Program-made: the position numbers and the translations under genes | Shown here: in pieces, positions 1-10,735 of the stretch | How positions within the stretch are numbered: position 1 is the first letter of the stretch | How the letters are laid out: every line of letters begins with the position of its first letter | Notes under the pieces: model-generated | Databases searched by the model: none | Told to the model about the DNA's origin: nothing | Seen by the model: only the letters and a program-made list of their open reading frames with translations | NCBI RefSeq assembly: GCF_001654855.1 | Contig: NZ_LXEN01000102.1 | Coordinates: forward strand, 1 to 64,000 | Length of the DNA: 64,000 bases | Direction of reading: 5' to 3' | Origin: Proteus myxofaciens ATCC 19692 | GTDB taxonomy: Bacteria; Pseudomonadota; Gammaproteobacteria; Enterobacterales; Enterobacteriaceae

Positions 1-255
1 TGAGGAAAAGTTTAACCAAATAGCGAAAAAAAGTTACTTTTTTACTCTTGATTTTTAATAAGTTTATAATTTAGTTATTTAAAACAATATGTTATCTATT
101 TAAAAAAAATCAAAAATAGATTATAGAGAATAAATAAACTACTGAAAGAAAGTTAAGTTTATCAGACAAAAATGAGATTAATGTCTGATAAACAATAAAT
201 AAGTGAAATTTTCACACCTTGAGAATATTAAACTTTGTTTAATATTTGTTCGATG
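1..255. other. AT-rich intergenic region downstream of prmA
   Basis: No gene is visible in this very AT-rich stretch. In E. coli the operon continues prmA-dusB-fis, so this is expected to be the space between prmA and a dusB gene lying off the window on the minus strand; that is inference. Two perfect inverted repeats are present: a 12-bp stem at 157-168/182-193 and a 10-bp stem at 224-233/237-246. They may be 3'-end hairpins of the prmA transcript or part of the dusB-fis control region. Confidence 0.5.
157..193 (-). terminator. Hairpin downstream of prmA, possible terminator
   Basis: A perfect 12-bp inverted repeat (157-168 with 182-193) has a 13-nt loop. Read on the minus strand it follows the prmA stop and is trailed by a short, imperfect T-rich run (TTAACTTTC), so termination would be weak. 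It could instead be an operator-like dyad in front of dusB-fis. Confidence 0.4.
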
Positions 256-1137
256 TTACTTTTTTATACCCGTAATACGACACCACTCTTCTTTCTCTGC
301 AACAGGATCTAAGTGAAATAATTCCTCATATGCAGCCGCTACACCTTCAGCTTGTGTTGCTAGAACACCAGAAAGACCTAAGTGACCGCCTTGTTGAGGA
401 AGTGTACTAATCACCGGTGCAAGCTCGCGTAGTGGGCCTGCAAGGATGTTGGCGACGACGACATCAGCCGTTAAGTTTTCAGGCTGATCTTTTGCAAGAT
501 AAAGTGTGAGAGAGTCAGATACGCCATTACGCTGTGCATTATCACGACTTGCTTGAATTGCTTGTGGGTCAATATCAATGCCTATCGCTTTTGCAGCACC
601 CAATTTTAAAGCTGCAATCGCTAAAATACCTGAACCACAGCCGAAATCGATAACTGTTTTTCCCGCTAAATCCAATCCATCTAACCATTGAAGGCAAAGA
701 GAGGTTGTAGGATGCGTACCTGTACCAAAAGCAAGACCAGGATCAAGCATAACGTTAACAGCATTAGGATCAGGAACGTCACGCCAGCTAGGGCAAATCC
801 ATAAACGTTCACCAAAGCGCATAGGATGAAAATTATCCATCCATTCACGTTCCCAATCTTTGTCTTCAATTTGCTCAACTTTATGTAAGAAGTTTTTACT
901 CAGCAATGGGCTATTTTCAAGCATTGCGACAATAATGTTCATATCGGTTTCTGCATCATATAACCCAATGACGTCAGTATCACCCCATAGACGAGTTTCA
1001 CCTGGTAGTGGCTCAAAAATAGGTGTGTCATGGCTATCTTGAAATGTGACAGATACTGCACCACTTTCGATAAGCTCATCGCCAATGGCTTCTGCATTGG
1101 TCGCCGTTGCATTCAGTCTTAATTGTATCCAAGGCAT
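256..1137 (-). CDS. prmA: Ribosomal protein L11 methyltransferase PrmA
   Basis: This cytoplasmic S-adenosylmethionine-dependent enzyme trimethylates ribosomal protein L11 at several amino groups. The 293-residue protein has the family length. An N-terminal substrate-recognition domain (about 1-60) precedes a Rossmann methyltransferase domain with the GTGTHPTT stretch near residue 138 and the SAM-binding DFGCGSG motif at 164-170. The later [11 protein letters not shown] segment is the NPPY-like catalytic loop region typical of PrmA. The ATG at 1137 has a weak purine-rich ribosome site. It lies 26 nt after panF, in the E. coli order accBC-yhdT-panF-prmA, and is probably cotranscribed with panF. 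The identification is secure. Confidence 0.97.
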   Translation of the reverse strand: MPWIQLRLNATATNAEAIGDELIESGAVSVTFQDSHDTPIFEPLPGETRLWGDTDVIGLYDAETDMNIIVAMLENSPLLSKNFLHKVEQIEDKDWEREWMDNFHPMRFGERLWICPSWRDVPDPNAVNVMLDPGLAFGTGTHPTTSLCLQWLDGLDLAGKTVIDFGCGSGILAIAALKLGAAKAIGIDIDPQAIQASRDNAQRNGVSDSLTLYLAKDQPENLTADVVVANILAGPLRELAPVISTLPQQGGHLGLSGVLATQAEGVAAAYEELFHLDPVAEKEEWCRITGIKK

Positions 1138-1163
1138 AATTCTTAATCTCTTTTAAAAATAAT

Positions 1164-2615
1164 TCATTGTAATGGCGCTGATTCTGGCAATGTGTGCTCA
1201 CCAAATCGATTTGCAATAATAAATGCCAATAAGCTTAATAGTAGTGATGGGATAATCTGATGAAAACCGGCTATCTTGATATCAAAGCTTGCAAGTATAG
1301 CATAGAGCGTAGCTCCAGTTACCATGCCCGCAATCGCACCGTAACGATTTGCTTTACTCCAGTAAAGCCCAAGTACTAGTGGCCATAAGAAAACCGCCTG
1401 TAAGCCACCAAAGGCCAGTAAATTAAGCCAGATAATCATTGGCGGTGGGTTCCATGCTGCAAATAGAAGTAATACACCTAAAATTAAGGTAGAAAGGCTT
1501 GATAAACGTGAGATACGTTTTTCATTCGTTATCGCATGTGGCGCAATATTAAGATAAAGATCTTTAACTAGCGTAGCTGATGATTGTAGTAATTGCGCAT
1601 TGATTGTAGACATAATGGCAGCCATAGGTGCAGCAAGAAAAATACCTGCTGCGAAAGGCGGTAATACATTAACCATAAGTGTAGGAATAACCTGATCAGG
1701 GACGGTGAGGTCAGGAATAATTGCTCGACCTAAAGCACCCGCAAAATGCATTCCAAACATTAATAAGGTCATAACAATAGTGCCTATGATAATGCCTTTG
1801 TGCATTGCTTTGCTGTCTTTGTACGAGATACAACGCACTGCTGTATGAGGTAAGCCAATAACACCAAAGCAGACAAGCACCCAAAATGATGCCATAAATG
1901 GACCGCTCAAAATGCCATCAGCACCTTGTGGTGAAGTTAAAGCAGGATCAATAGCATTGAGCTTTTGTATAGCAACATCTAAACCGCCAGCCTTATAGAT
2001 AATGGCAAATAGCAAAATAAAGGTACCCAGTAGCATAACAAGCCCTTGCAAGGCATCATTTAATACACTAGCCCTAAATCCACCTATCGCCGTGTATAGC
2101 GCAATTGAGATGCCAAATATCAGCAAGCCAAATTCATAAGGGATACCCGCTGCCGTTTCTAATAGGCGAGCGCCACCAATAAATTGAACCGTCATTGCAC
2201 CAACGAAAGCAACAAGTAAGCTAAAACTTGCAAACCAGACAAGAAAACGGCTTTGGTAACGCGCGTAGAGCATGTCATTTAACGTTACGGCATTATAACG
2301 TCGCGCTAAGATGGCAAATTTTTTACCTAATACACCCAATGAAAGCCAAATAGCAGGAACTTGTATTACTGAGAGTAATACCCAACCAATCCCATATTGA
2401 TAAGCAGCACCAGGACCACCGATAAAAGAGCTTGCACTGACATAGGTAGCTGTAACCGTCATGGCAAGAACAAAGCCACCCATTGAGCGGTTACCGAGAA
2501 AATACTCGTTAAGGAATTCGCCTTTTTCGCGTTTGCGATAAGCATAGGCCGACAGTAAAAAGACTAAAAGTAGATAGCCAATGAGTGGCAAAATAACTTC
2601 AGTTTGCATCATCAT
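1164..2615 (-). CDS. panF: Sodium/pantothenate symporter PanF
   Basis: PanF is an inner-membrane carrier that takes up pantothenate (vitamin B5) with sodium, feeding coenzyme A synthesis. The protein is about 483 residues, almost entirely hydrophobic helices, with the sodium:solute symporter features NEYFLGNRSMGG near the N-terminus and SFIGGPGAAYQYG in the first third, and is close to E. coli PanF throughout. Clustered ATG codons at 2621, 2615, 2612 and 2609 make the start uncertain. An AGGGG site best fits 2615, whereas the E. coli start (MQ-EVILPL) corresponds to 2609. The start overlaps the end of yhdT, so the two are translationally coupled. Its neighbour accBC uses CoA metabolites, which fits the cluster. 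Confidence 0.96.
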   Translation of the reverse strand: MMMQTEVILPLIGYLLLVFLLSAYAYRKREKGEFLNEYFLGNRSMGGFVLAMTVTATYVSASSFIGGPGAAYQYGIGWVLLSVIQVPAIWLSLGVLGKKFAILARRYNAVTLNDMLYARYQSRFLVWFASFSLLVAFVGAMTVQFIGGARLLETAAGIPYEFGLLIFGISIALYTAIGGFRASVLNDALQGLVMLLGTFILLFAIIYKAGGLDVAIQKLNAIDPALTSPQGADGILSGPFMASFWVLVCFGVIGLPHTAVRCISYKDSKAMHKGIIIGTIVMTLLMFGMHFAGALGRAIIPDLTVPDQVIPTLMVNVLPPFAAGIFLAAPMAAIMSTINAQLLQSSATLVKDLYLNIAPHAITNEKRISRLSSLSTLILGVLLLFAAWNPPPMIIWLNLLAFGGLQAVFLWPLVLGLYWSKANRYGAIAGMVTGATLYAILASFDIKIAGFHQIIPSLLLSLLAFIIANRFGEHTLPESAPLQ

Positions 2616-2847
2616 GGTCATCCCCTAATGGCATATCTTTGAAAAAATAACGCACCATCAGATAGCACAATAAAAAAAATAGAATAGGTGAATATATGCA
2701 TGAGAGTTCAAACCAAAGTGGTAAACCGGTAATGCTAAGTGTGTTATCAGGTAAATAGGCGGTAATTAACCACGCTAATAAATACATAAAGGTTAAAATG
2801 AGCGACCAAAGAGCTTCTTTGTGGGCTTGAACAAAACGTTTGTCCAT
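2599..2847 (-). CDS. yhdT: YhdT family small membrane protein (DUF997)
   Basis: This small inner-membrane protein of about 82 residues has unknown function and is regularly found directly before panF. Two hydrophobic segments (roughly residues 12-32 and 45-65) and an acidic tail (DDHDD) are visible. The ATG at 2847 is chosen over the upstream one because it has a good GGGAG site and gives the MDKRFVQAHKEA N-terminus shared with E. coli YhdT. Its end overlaps the panF start. The conserved pairing suggests a role as small partner of the symporter, but this is not shown by sequence. Confidence 0.9.
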   Translation of the reverse strand: MDKRFVQAHKEALWSLILTFMYLLAWLITAYLPDNTLSITGLPLWFELSCIYSPILFFLLCYLMVRYFFKDMPLGDDHDDAN

Positions 2848-2997
2848 TTGCTCTCCCAATCTAATAGGGTTAAAACGAATGTGAGAATTGTACGGGAAAG
2901 TGAGTATCGATTCAGTGAAAATTAATCACAAAGTAGCTAGTTGAATAAGGATATTTATTATCTGGCTGTTTTTAAAAGATTATATTTTATAGGGATA

Positions 2998-3032
2998 TAA
3001 AAAAGGCATAGCTAAATCAATTAACTATGCCT
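2998..3032 (-). terminator. Rho-independent terminator after accC
   Basis: On the minus strand an inverted repeat (aggcatag... /...ctatgcct, 3004-3011 with 3025-3032, extended inward by a G-T pair and three A-T pairs) is followed by seven T residues. It lies just after the accC stop at 3053 and should end or attenuate aroQ-accB-accC transcription before yhdT-panF. Confidence 0.8.
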
Positions 3033-3052
3033 CATGACATTGATGAAAAAGA

Positions 3053-4402
3053 TTATTTTTCAGCCAAACCTAAACGTTTTTCAAGGTAGTGGATGTTAGT
3101 ACCACCTTTTTGGAATTGCTCATCATTCATGATGAATTGGTGCAATTCAATGTTAGTTTTGATGCCGTCAATGATAAGCTCAGTCAAGGCATTTTTCATA
3201 CGAGATATCGCAATTTCACGAGTTTCACCATAAGTTATCAATTTACCAATCATTGAATCATAGTGAGGTGGAACTGTATAACCTGCATAAATATGCGATT
3301 CCCAACGTACACCAAAACCACCTGGTGAGTGGAAACGTGTGATAGTACCTGGGCTTGGTAAGAAGGTTTTTGGATCTTCTGCATTGATACGACATTCAAC
3401 AGCATGACCATGAACATTGATTTGATCTTGAGTTACCGATAATGGTAAACCAGAGGCAACACGCAATTGTTCTTTGATTAAGTCAATGCCGGTGATCATC
3501 TCAGTCACTGGGTGTTCAACCTGAATACGTGTATTCATTTCAATGAAGTAGAATTCGCCATTTTCATAGAGGAATTCAAACGTACCTGCACCACGATAAC
3601 CAATTTCAATACATGCATTAGCACAGCGTTCACCGATATTTTTACGGATTTCAGGTGTAATACCTGGTGCTGGTGCTTCTTCAACGACTTTTTGGTGACG
3701 ACGTTGCATTGAACAGTCACGTTCAGCAAGATAGATAGCATTACCTTGGCCGTCAGCCATCACTTGAATTTCAATGTGACGCGGGTTTTCAAGGTATTTT
3801 TCCATGTAAACCATATCGTTGCTAAATGCAGCTTTTGCTTCAGCACGCGTCATGGCAATGGATTGTTCTAAATCTTTTTCTGAACGAACTACACGCATTC
3901 CACGTCCACCACCACCACCAGATGCTTTGATGATGACGGGATAGCCGATACGTTTCGCAATTTCAATATTTTTAGCAGTATCGTTACCTAAAGGACCATC
4001 AGATCCTGGTACACAAGGAACACCTGCTTTTTTCATTGCCTCGATAGCAGAAACTTTGTCACCCATTAGGCGAATAGTCTCAGCTTTAGGGCCGATAAAA
4101 ATAAAGCCAGAACGTTCGACTTGCTCTGCAAAATCAGCATTTTCAGATAGGAAGCCATATCCTGGGTGGATAGCTTGCGCGCCACTGATTTCTGCTGCCG
4201 CAATAATTGCAGGAATATTCAGGTAACTTTTTGCTGAAGCAGCGGGACCTATACAGATAGTCTCGTCTGCCAGCAGAACGTGTTTTAAATCACGGTCTGC
4301 AGTGGAGTGCACAGCAACAGCTTTTATCCCAAGTTCTTTACAGGCTCTTAGGATACGCAGTGCTATCTCACCACGGTTGGCAATGAGGATTTTTTCTAGC
4401 AT
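3053..4402 (-). CDS. accC: Acetyl-CoA carboxylase biotin carboxylase subunit AccC
   Basis: AccC carboxylates biotin on AccB with ATP and bicarbonate, the first half reaction of acetyl-CoA carboxylase and the committed step of fatty acid synthesis. The 449-residue protein equals E. coli AccC in length. Visible are the N-terminal biotin carboxylase domain ([12 protein letters not shown]), the ATP-grasp glycine loop GGGGGRGM at 162-169, the active-site [16 protein letters not shown] segment near 285-300, and the C-terminal carboxylase domain. It starts 12 nt downstream of accB in one operon. Cytoplasmic; identification secure. Confidence 0.99.
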   Translation of the reverse strand: MLEKILIANRGEIALRILRACKELGIKAVAVHSTADRDLKHVLLADETICIGPAASAKSYLNIPAIIAAAEISGAQAIHPGYGFLSENADFAEQVERSGFIFIGPKAETIRLMGDKVSAIEAMKKAGVPCVPGSDGPLGNDTAKNIEIAKRIGYPVIIKASGGGGGRGMRVVRSEKDLEQSIAMTRAEAKAAFSNDMVYMEKYLENPRHIEIQVMADGQGNAIYLAERDCSMQRRHQKVVEEAPAPGITPEIRKNIGERCANACIEIGYRGAGTFEFLYENGEFYFIEMNTRIQVEHPVTEMITGIDLIKEQLRVASGLPLSVTQDQINVHGHAVECRINAEDPKTFLPSPGTITRFHSPGGFGVRWESHIYAGYTVPPHYDSMIGKLITYGETREIAISRMKNALTELIIDGIKTNIELHQFIMNDEQFQKGGTNIHYLEKRLGLAEK

Positions 4403-4414
4403 GGACCTGCCTCG

Positions 4415-4882
4415 TTATTCGATGACAATGAGTGGATCGTCAAACTCAATAGTGTCGCCATCTTGGCAAAGAATAGATTTAACAACACCCGCTTTATCAG
4501 ATTCAATCTGGTTCATCATTTTCATAGCTTCGACGATGCACAGAGTGTCGCCAACATTCACTTGCTGACCAACTTCAACAAAGACTTTGGCTTCAGGGCT
4601 AGGCGAACGATAGAATGTACCTACCATTGGTGAACGGACGATATGACCGCTGATCTCTGGCGCTGTAGCAGCAGGAGTTTCTGGCGCTACAGGTGCAACA
4701 GCAGCTGCTAATGCAGGTTGAGGTGCTGCTGGTGCCGCAAAATATTGCTGAGGAGCCATTTGGCCCTGATTACCAGAGTTACGACTAATGCGTACTGACT
4801 CTTCACCTTCAGAAATTTCCAGTTCAGAAATGCCAGACTCTTCGACCAGCTCGATCAGTTTCTTGATTTTACGAATATCCAT
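4415..4882 (-). CDS. accB: Acetyl-CoA carboxylase biotin carboxyl carrier protein AccB
   Basis: AccB carries the biotin that shuttles carboxyl groups between AccC and the carboxyltransferase. The 155-residue protein has an N-terminal [17 protein letters not shown] domain, an Ala/Pro-rich flexible linker (about 45-75) and a C-terminal biotinyl domain with the EAMKMM motif; Lys121 is the biotinylated lysine. In E. coli the N-terminal region of AccB also takes part in autoregulation of accBC. The gene sits 33 nt after aroQ with little room for its own promoter, so the main promoter is probably upstream of aroQ. Confidence 0.99.
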   Translation of the reverse strand: MDIRKIKKLIELVEESGISELEISEGEESVRISRNSGNQGQMAPQQYFAAPAAPQPALAAAVAPVAPETPAATAPEISGHIVRSPMVGTFYRSPSPEAKVFVEVGQQVNVGDTLCIVEAMKMMNQIESDKAGVVKSILCQDGDTIEFDDPLIVIE

Positions 4883-4915
4883 GAGTTGATTCCGTACTCT
4901 TTTTGATGTTTTTTA

Positions 4916-5359
4916 TTAAGACAAGCGGCTAACCGCTGCCTGTAAAGCAAATCGATAACCCTCTGCACCTAATCCACAGATGACGCCTGTTGCGATATCA
5001 GAAAGATAAGAATGGTGACGGAATGGTTCCCGACTGTAGACATTGGATAGGTGAATTTCAATAAATGGAATATTCACCCCTAAAAGTGCATCACGCAGTG
5101 CAACACTGGTATGCGTAAAAGCAGCGGGATTAATTAATATATAATCAACATTTTCCCGAGCTGCGTGAATTTTATTTATTAGCTCAAATTCAGCATTAGA
5201 CTGAAAGTGGCTGAGTTTCACATTTAATGCCTTAGCATCCGCTGACAAACTTTGAACGATATCATCCAGAGTTAGGTGTCCATAAGTTTCTGGCTCTCGG
5301 GTACCAAGCAGATTTAAATTTGGACCATTGATTAGCAAAATATGAAAATTTTCCGACAT
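4916..5359 (-). CDS. aroQ: Type II 3-dehydroquinate dehydratase AroQ
   Basis: AroQ converts 3-dehydroquinate to 3-dehydroshikimate in the shikimate pathway. The 147-residue length is typical of the small type II dodecameric enzyme. The N-terminal [13 protein letters not shown] signature, catalytic Tyr26, the [16 protein letters not shown] motif and the [17 protein letters not shown] motif containing the catalytic His are all present. E. coli K-12 uses the unrelated type I AroD instead, but aroQ upstream of accB is common in other Enterobacterales. It heads the aroQ-accB-accC transcript, and a CRP palindrome lies about 330 nt upstream. Confidence 0.98.
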   Translation of the reverse strand: MSENFHILLINGPNLNLLGTREPETYGHLTLDDIVQSLSADAKALNVKLSHFQSNAEFELINKIHAARENVDYILINPAAFTHTSVALRDALLGVNIPFIEIHLSNVYSREPFRHHSYLSDIATGVICGLGAEGYRFALQAAVSRLS

Positions 5360-5641
5360 TATGCTTCTATCTCCGTCAATTCGTCAACGAAATGACAAAA
5401 TAACCTGTGATTTTGATTTTGTCATCTTTTATTCTGTCCAATGTGACGATTCATATCACAAAGCCGGACATTATAGACATTTCACAGAAGATAACAGCAA
5501 AATACTGGTCTAATCAGGAAGAAAAGGAAATATTTTGATAAAAAGTTAAAGGATTTTACAAGAATGTAACCATGAGAAAACAAAACTATCTGCCGTTTAA
5601 AAAATAATCATAACATCACGTTATTTATTGATGTGACAGGA

Positions 5642-5671
5642 AATATAATTTTCTAAGAGATGGATCGTTAA
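5642..5671 (-). promoter_or_regulatory. Putative sigma-70 promoter for aroQ-accBC
   Basis: On the minus strand TTAACG (5671-5666) and TATATT (5647-5642) are separated by 18 nt, matching 4/6 and 5/6 of the sigma-70 elements. The CRP palindrome would be centred roughly 58 nt upstream of the predicted start, near the usual class I position. In AT-rich DNA such matches are common, so confidence is modest. Confidence 0.35.
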
Positions 5672-5684
5672 TATATCTTTAAAA

Positions 5685-5700
5685 TGTGATCTAGATCACA
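5685..5700. promoter_or_regulatory. Consensus CRP-binding palindrome
   Basis: TGTGATCTAGATCACA is a perfect TGTGA-N6-TCACA palindrome. With the flanks (AAA on the left, CCT on the right) it differs from the 22-bp high-affinity consensus at only two outer positions. It lies 326 nt upstream of aroQ and 91 nt beyond the acuI stop, so the likely target is the aroQ-accBC transcript. Confidence 0.8.
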
Positions 5701-5790
5701 CCTTTCGTTGTGTGTAATAAAATAAAACCGCGAATTTGGCATTAAATTAACGTATTTAATGCCGAAAATATACGGATAGATGATAATCGA

Positions 5791-6765
5791 TTAAAGCTTA
5801 ACGAGTGTTCTACCTGTTACTTGGTTGTCTATCATCATTTGAGCATAATGGGGCGACTCTTCTAAGGCAATCTCCGTCATGGCTTGTTGATAGAAGCTTT
5901 CTGGTAATGTTTCTAGCAAACGTTGCCAAACTTGAGGACGCTTATCAGCAGGAAAATAGACAGAATCGACACCTTGTAGACGAACATTTCGCAGAATAAA
6001 AGGCATCACTGTGGTTGGTAATGAAATTCCACTGGCTAATCCACACGCTGCAACTGTTCCGTTATAATGTGTTTGTGATAAAACATTTGCTAAAATTTGA
6101 CCACCTACAGTATCAATTGCACCAGCCCAACGCTGTTTATCTAGCACTTTTCCTTGTTGCTCTAATTCTTCACGCGTTAAAATATCTTGTGCGCCTAATC
6201 GACGTAAATAGTCATGATTTGCTGAACGACCACTTAGCGCAGTCACTTGATAGCCTAATTGGGTTAGCAAGCTAATTGCAGTACTACCTACACCACCACT
6301 AGCCCCTGTGACTAGAATATTACCACTTTGAGGTGTAATACCGCCTTGCTCTAAGGCCATGACACAAAGCATAGCGGTAAAACCTGCGGTACCAATTATC
6401 ATCGCATTCTTTAATGATAAACCATTAGGAATAGGTGTTAACCAATCACCTTTAACGCCCGCTTTTTGCGCTAATCCACCCCAATGACTTTCACCAACAC
6501 CCCAACCGGTTAATAAAACATGTTGCCCAATATGGAAACGAGAGTCTTCGCTATGATGAACAACACCAGCAAAGTCGATACCAGGCACCATGGGTAATTG
6601 ACGAAGTATTTTGCCTTTTCCTGTAATTGCGAGCCCATCTTTATAGTTTAAGGTGGAGTAATGAATATCGACGATAATATCGTGTATAGGCAATCTTGCT
6701 TCATCAATATTTTGCACATTAGCAAGAAGTTTATCGCCATGCTGTTCAACGAGTAGTGCTTTCAT
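5791..6765 (-). CDS. acuI: Acrylyl-CoA reductase AcuI (YhdH), zinc-independent MDR family
   Basis: AcuI is an NADPH-dependent reductase of the medium-chain dehydrogenase/quinone reductase family that reduces toxic acrylyl-CoA to propionyl-CoA. The protein is about 324 residues. It shows a GroES-like N-terminal domain (STLNYKDGLAITGKGK, GIDFAG) and a Rossmann domain with VTGASGGVGS for cofactor binding. The start at 6765 is chosen because AGAGGAG lies six nt upstream and because MKALLVEQ is the family N-terminus; an upstream in-frame ATG at 6834 has no such support. It stands alone, divergent from mreB. E. coli has csrD between these genes; it is missing here. Confidence 0.93.
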   Translation of the reverse strand: MKALLVEQHGDKLLANVQNIDEARLPIHDIIVDIHYSTLNYKDGLAITGKGKILRQLPMVPGIDFAGVVHHSEDSRFHIGQHVLLTGWGVGESHWGGLAQKAGVKGDWLTPIPNGLSLKNAMIIGTAGFTAMLCVMALEQGGITPQSGNILVTGASGGVGSTAISLLTQLGYQVTALSGRSANHDYLRRLGAQDILTREELEQQGKVLDKQRWAGAIDTVGGQILANVLSQTHYNGTVAACGLASGISLPTTVMPFILRNVRLQGVDSVYFPADKRPQVWQRLLETLPESFYQQAMTEIALEESPHYAQMMIDNQVTGRTLVKL

Positions 6766-8423
<1,658 letters not shown>

Positions 8424-8513
8424 AATTAATTCTCACAAGGGAGAACGGATTCCCCCTTGATAAGAAGATTTATACCTATTTTTTTATTTTCCGTGTGAGT
8501 TATCTTAGATTTT

Positions 8514-9602
8514 ATGAAGCCTATTTTTAGTCGGGGTCCTTCCCTGCAACTAAGATTAATCATCGCTGTTATTATTGCTATCGTATTATTGGTTGCAGAT
8601 AATCGTATCGGTGCATTTTCTAAAGTCCGCCAGTATTTAGATACTGCTGTTAGCCCCTTCTATTTTCTTGCAAATGGGCCTCGTCGTTTTCTGGACCAAA
8701 TTTCTGACACATTTGCGACACGCGAAAGATTACAATTTGAGAATCAAGCTTTGAGAAAAGAGTTGCTAGTGCGCAGTGGCGAAAGCCAATTGCTTGAGCA
8801 ATTTAAGCAAGAAAATGCTCGCTTACGAGAATTACTTGGTTCACCTTTACGCCAAAATGAACAAATGACTGTGACACAAGTTCTTTCTGGCAATAGTACA
8901 CCTTATCGAGATCAAGTCGTTATTGATAAGGGCGCTAATGATGGTGTTTATGAAGGACAGCCCGTTATTAGTGATAAAGGTGTTGTCGGACAAGTTATTG
9001 CCGTAAGTGAATTAACTAGCCGTGTACTTTTAATTTGTGATACATCTCATTCTTTACCAGTACAAGTATTGCGTAATGATATTCGTGTTATTGCATCAGG
9101 TGCGGGTTGTTCTGATGATTTAGTATTAGAAGCATTGCCTGCTAATATCGATATCCGTGTTGGTGATGTCTTGGTGACATCAGGACTAGGTGGACGCTTT
9201 CCTGAAGGTTATCCGGTCGGGGTTGTCTCTTCAGTTAATGTTGATAACCAACGCGCTTATTCTGTTATTAATGTAAGACCTTCTGCTGAGTTACAACGCT
9301 TACGCTATTTATTGTTATTATGGAACGCTACTGATAAGAAGGGCGAGCCACCATTACCTTCTGAAGTTTATCATGCCGCGAATGAGCGTTTAATGCAGTT
9401 GATGCCTCAAGTTTTACCTAACTATGAGCAAGCAGGGCCTCCATTGCCGCTTTCTTTATCGCAAGATCCTGTTGTCGAAGATACATCAAAACCAGAGTCA
9501 CAAAAGCCAAATACGCAAAAGCCGAATAATAGAGCTACAGTGCCAGATAAAACGAATTCGTCTGTGCAACCTAATCCGCCTGTTGAAAATAGAGGTAGAT
9601 AG
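8514..9602 (+). CDS. mreC: Rod shape-determining protein MreC
   Basis: MreC is a bitopic inner-membrane protein whose periplasmic part activates the PBP2-RodA synthase. Residues 1-12 are cytoplasmic, about 13-32 form one membrane helix, about 65-110 a coiled coil ([23 protein letters not shown]) and about 115-270 the beta-domains. The C-terminus (about 290-362) is Pro/Ser/Asn-rich and looks disordered; it is the least conserved part. It is followed after 5 nt by mreD and belongs to the mre operon. Confidence 0.97.
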   Translation: MKPIFSRGPSLQLRLIIAVIIAIVLLVADNRIGAFSKVRQYLDTAVSPFYFLANGPRRFLDQISDTFATRERLQFENQALRKELLVRSGESQLLEQFKQENARLRELLGSPLRQNEQMTVTQVLSGNSTPYRDQVVIDKGANDGVYEGQPVISDKGVVGQVIAVSELTSRVLLICDTSHSLPVQVLRNDIRVIASGAGCSDDLVLEALPANIDIRVGDVLVTSGLGGRFPEGYPVGVVSSVNVDNQRAYSVINVRPSAELQRLRYLLLLWNATDKKGEPPLPSEVYHAANERLMQLMPQVLPNYEQAGPPLPLSLSQDPVVEDTSKPESQKPNTQKPNNRATVPDKTNSSVQPNPPVENRGR

Positions 9603-9607
9603 TTAAG

Positions 9608-10096
9608 ATGAACCCTTATCGAAGCCGTGGACGCTGGGTTATCTGGCTCTCTTTTCTCATTGCATTAGTCTTACAGATAATGCCATGGCCTGAGCAATTA
9701 GAGATATATCGTCCTATTTGGCCTATGTTATTTCTTATTTATTGGATAACAGCAATTCCTCATCGTGTGAGTGTAGGAACCGCTTTTGTACTTGGCTTAA
9801 TTATAGATCTTGTTCAAGGAACAACACTAGGTGTTAATGCATTAGCCTATACTTTAGTAAGTTATATTATCGCTTTTAAATATCAGCTATTTTGTAATCT
9901 TGCATTATGGCAACAAGCTTTAGTAGTCATGTTAGCGATTGTTGTTGTTGATCTTGCTGTATTTTGGGCAGAATTTTTGTTATCACCCGTGACTTTTTAC
10001 CCACAAGTGTTCTGGAATAGCCCAGTCAGTGGTATTCTTTGGCCATGGCTCTTTTTTTTGCTTCGCAAAGTCCGTCATCAATTTTCAGTCCACTAA
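9608..10096 (+). CDS. mreD: Rod shape-determining membrane protein MreD
   Basis: This integral membrane protein of the elongasome links MreC and MreB. The 162 residues contain about five hydrophobic helices, a basic N-terminus (NPYRSRGRW) and the WP-rich loop ([22 protein letters not shown]) that typifies the family. The length equals E. coli MreD (162). The start lies 5 nt after the mreC stop. The function is assigned from family and operon position. Confidence 0.97.
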   Translation: MNPYRSRGRWVIWLSFLIALVLQIMPWPEQLEIYRPIWPMLFLIYWITAIPHRVSVGTAFVLGLIIDLVQGTTLGVNALAYTLVSYIIAFKYQLFCNLALWQQALVVMLAIVVVDLAVFWAEFLLSPVTFYPQVFWNSPVSGILWPWLFFLLRKVRHQFSVH

Positions 10097-10147
10097 GTTT
10101 ACTGGATCATGGCGGTGCTTTAGACAACCGTCATGAGGATTCTATCA

Positions 10148-10735
10148 GTGGTTACACTTTACCTTGCTTCCAGCTCACCAAGACGACGAGAACTTCTCGC
10201 GCTATTAGATGTTGAATTTAGTATTGTCACTCCCGCAATTGATGAAATCTGGCAACAAGGTGAATCCCCTGAGCATTATGTTACACGTTTAGCAATAGAG
10301 AAATCACAAGAAGGTGTACGACAAACTTCCAGTGATTATCCTGTTTTAGGCTCAGATACCATTGTTGTTTATAAAGGCAATATCTTAGAAAAACCTCGTG
10401 ATATGCAACATGCTAAGCAAATGCTACATCTACTTTCTGGCTCAACACATCAAGTGATGACCGCTGTCGCTATTTCTGATAAACATCAAACATTGAGCCA
10501 ATTCGTTGTAACAGATGTTTCTTTTAGGAAAATGACAGATAACGAAATAGAGGCTTATATCGAAACAGGAGAGCCTATGGATAAAGCGGGAGCTTACGGC
10601 ATTCAAGGAAAAGGAGGTCGCTTTGTACAACGGATTGAGGGAAGTTATCACGCAGTTGTCGGATTACCTCTTGTTGAGACCGAAGCGTTGATAACGCAAT
10701 TTTTGTCTCTAATAAACGAGAGAGAAATGTCATGA
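10148..10735 (+). CDS. maf: Maf-like nucleotide pyrophosphatase (YhdE)
   Basis: This Maf/YhdE family nucleoside triphosphate pyrophosphatase acts on dTTP/UTP and modified pyrimidine nucleotides; it is cytoplasmic and thought to clean the nucleotide pool. The [13 protein letters not shown] motif at the N-terminus, the LGSDTIV motif near residue 78 and the [12 protein letters not shown] motif are all characteristic. I prefer the GTG at 10148 (TGAGGA just upstream), giving M-VTLYLASS like the E. coli orthologue. An ATG at 10133 would add five residues. Its end overlaps rng by 4 nt. The mreBCD-maf-rng order is conserved with E. coli. Confidence 0.94.
   Translation: MVTLYLASSSPRRRELLALLDVEFSIVTPAIDEIWQQGESPEHYVTRLAIEKSQEGVRQTSSDYPVLGSDTIVVYKGNILEKPRDMQHAKQMLHLLSGSTHQVMTAVAISDKHQTLSQFVVTDVSFRKMTDNEIEAYIETGEPMDKAGAYGIQGKGGRFVQRIEGSYHAVVGLPLVETEALITQFLSLINEREMS

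Larger units (their letters stand above)
5360..5790. promoter_or_regulatory. aroQ-accBC upstream region (431 nt)
   Basis: No gene is seen between the aroQ start and the acuI 3' end. The region is AT-rich. It holds a consensus CRP palindrome (5685-5700), a possible minus-strand promoter just below it (5642-5671) and a perfect 10-bp hairpin at 5738-5747/5754-5763 behind acuI without a strong T-run. The leader would be about 275 nt long, reminiscent of the long accBC leader of E. coli. Confidence 0.6.

Noticed and set aside
5443-5461. TGTGA...TCACA dyad close to aroQ
   Set aside because: The half-sites are nine nt apart instead of six, so it does not fit CRP.
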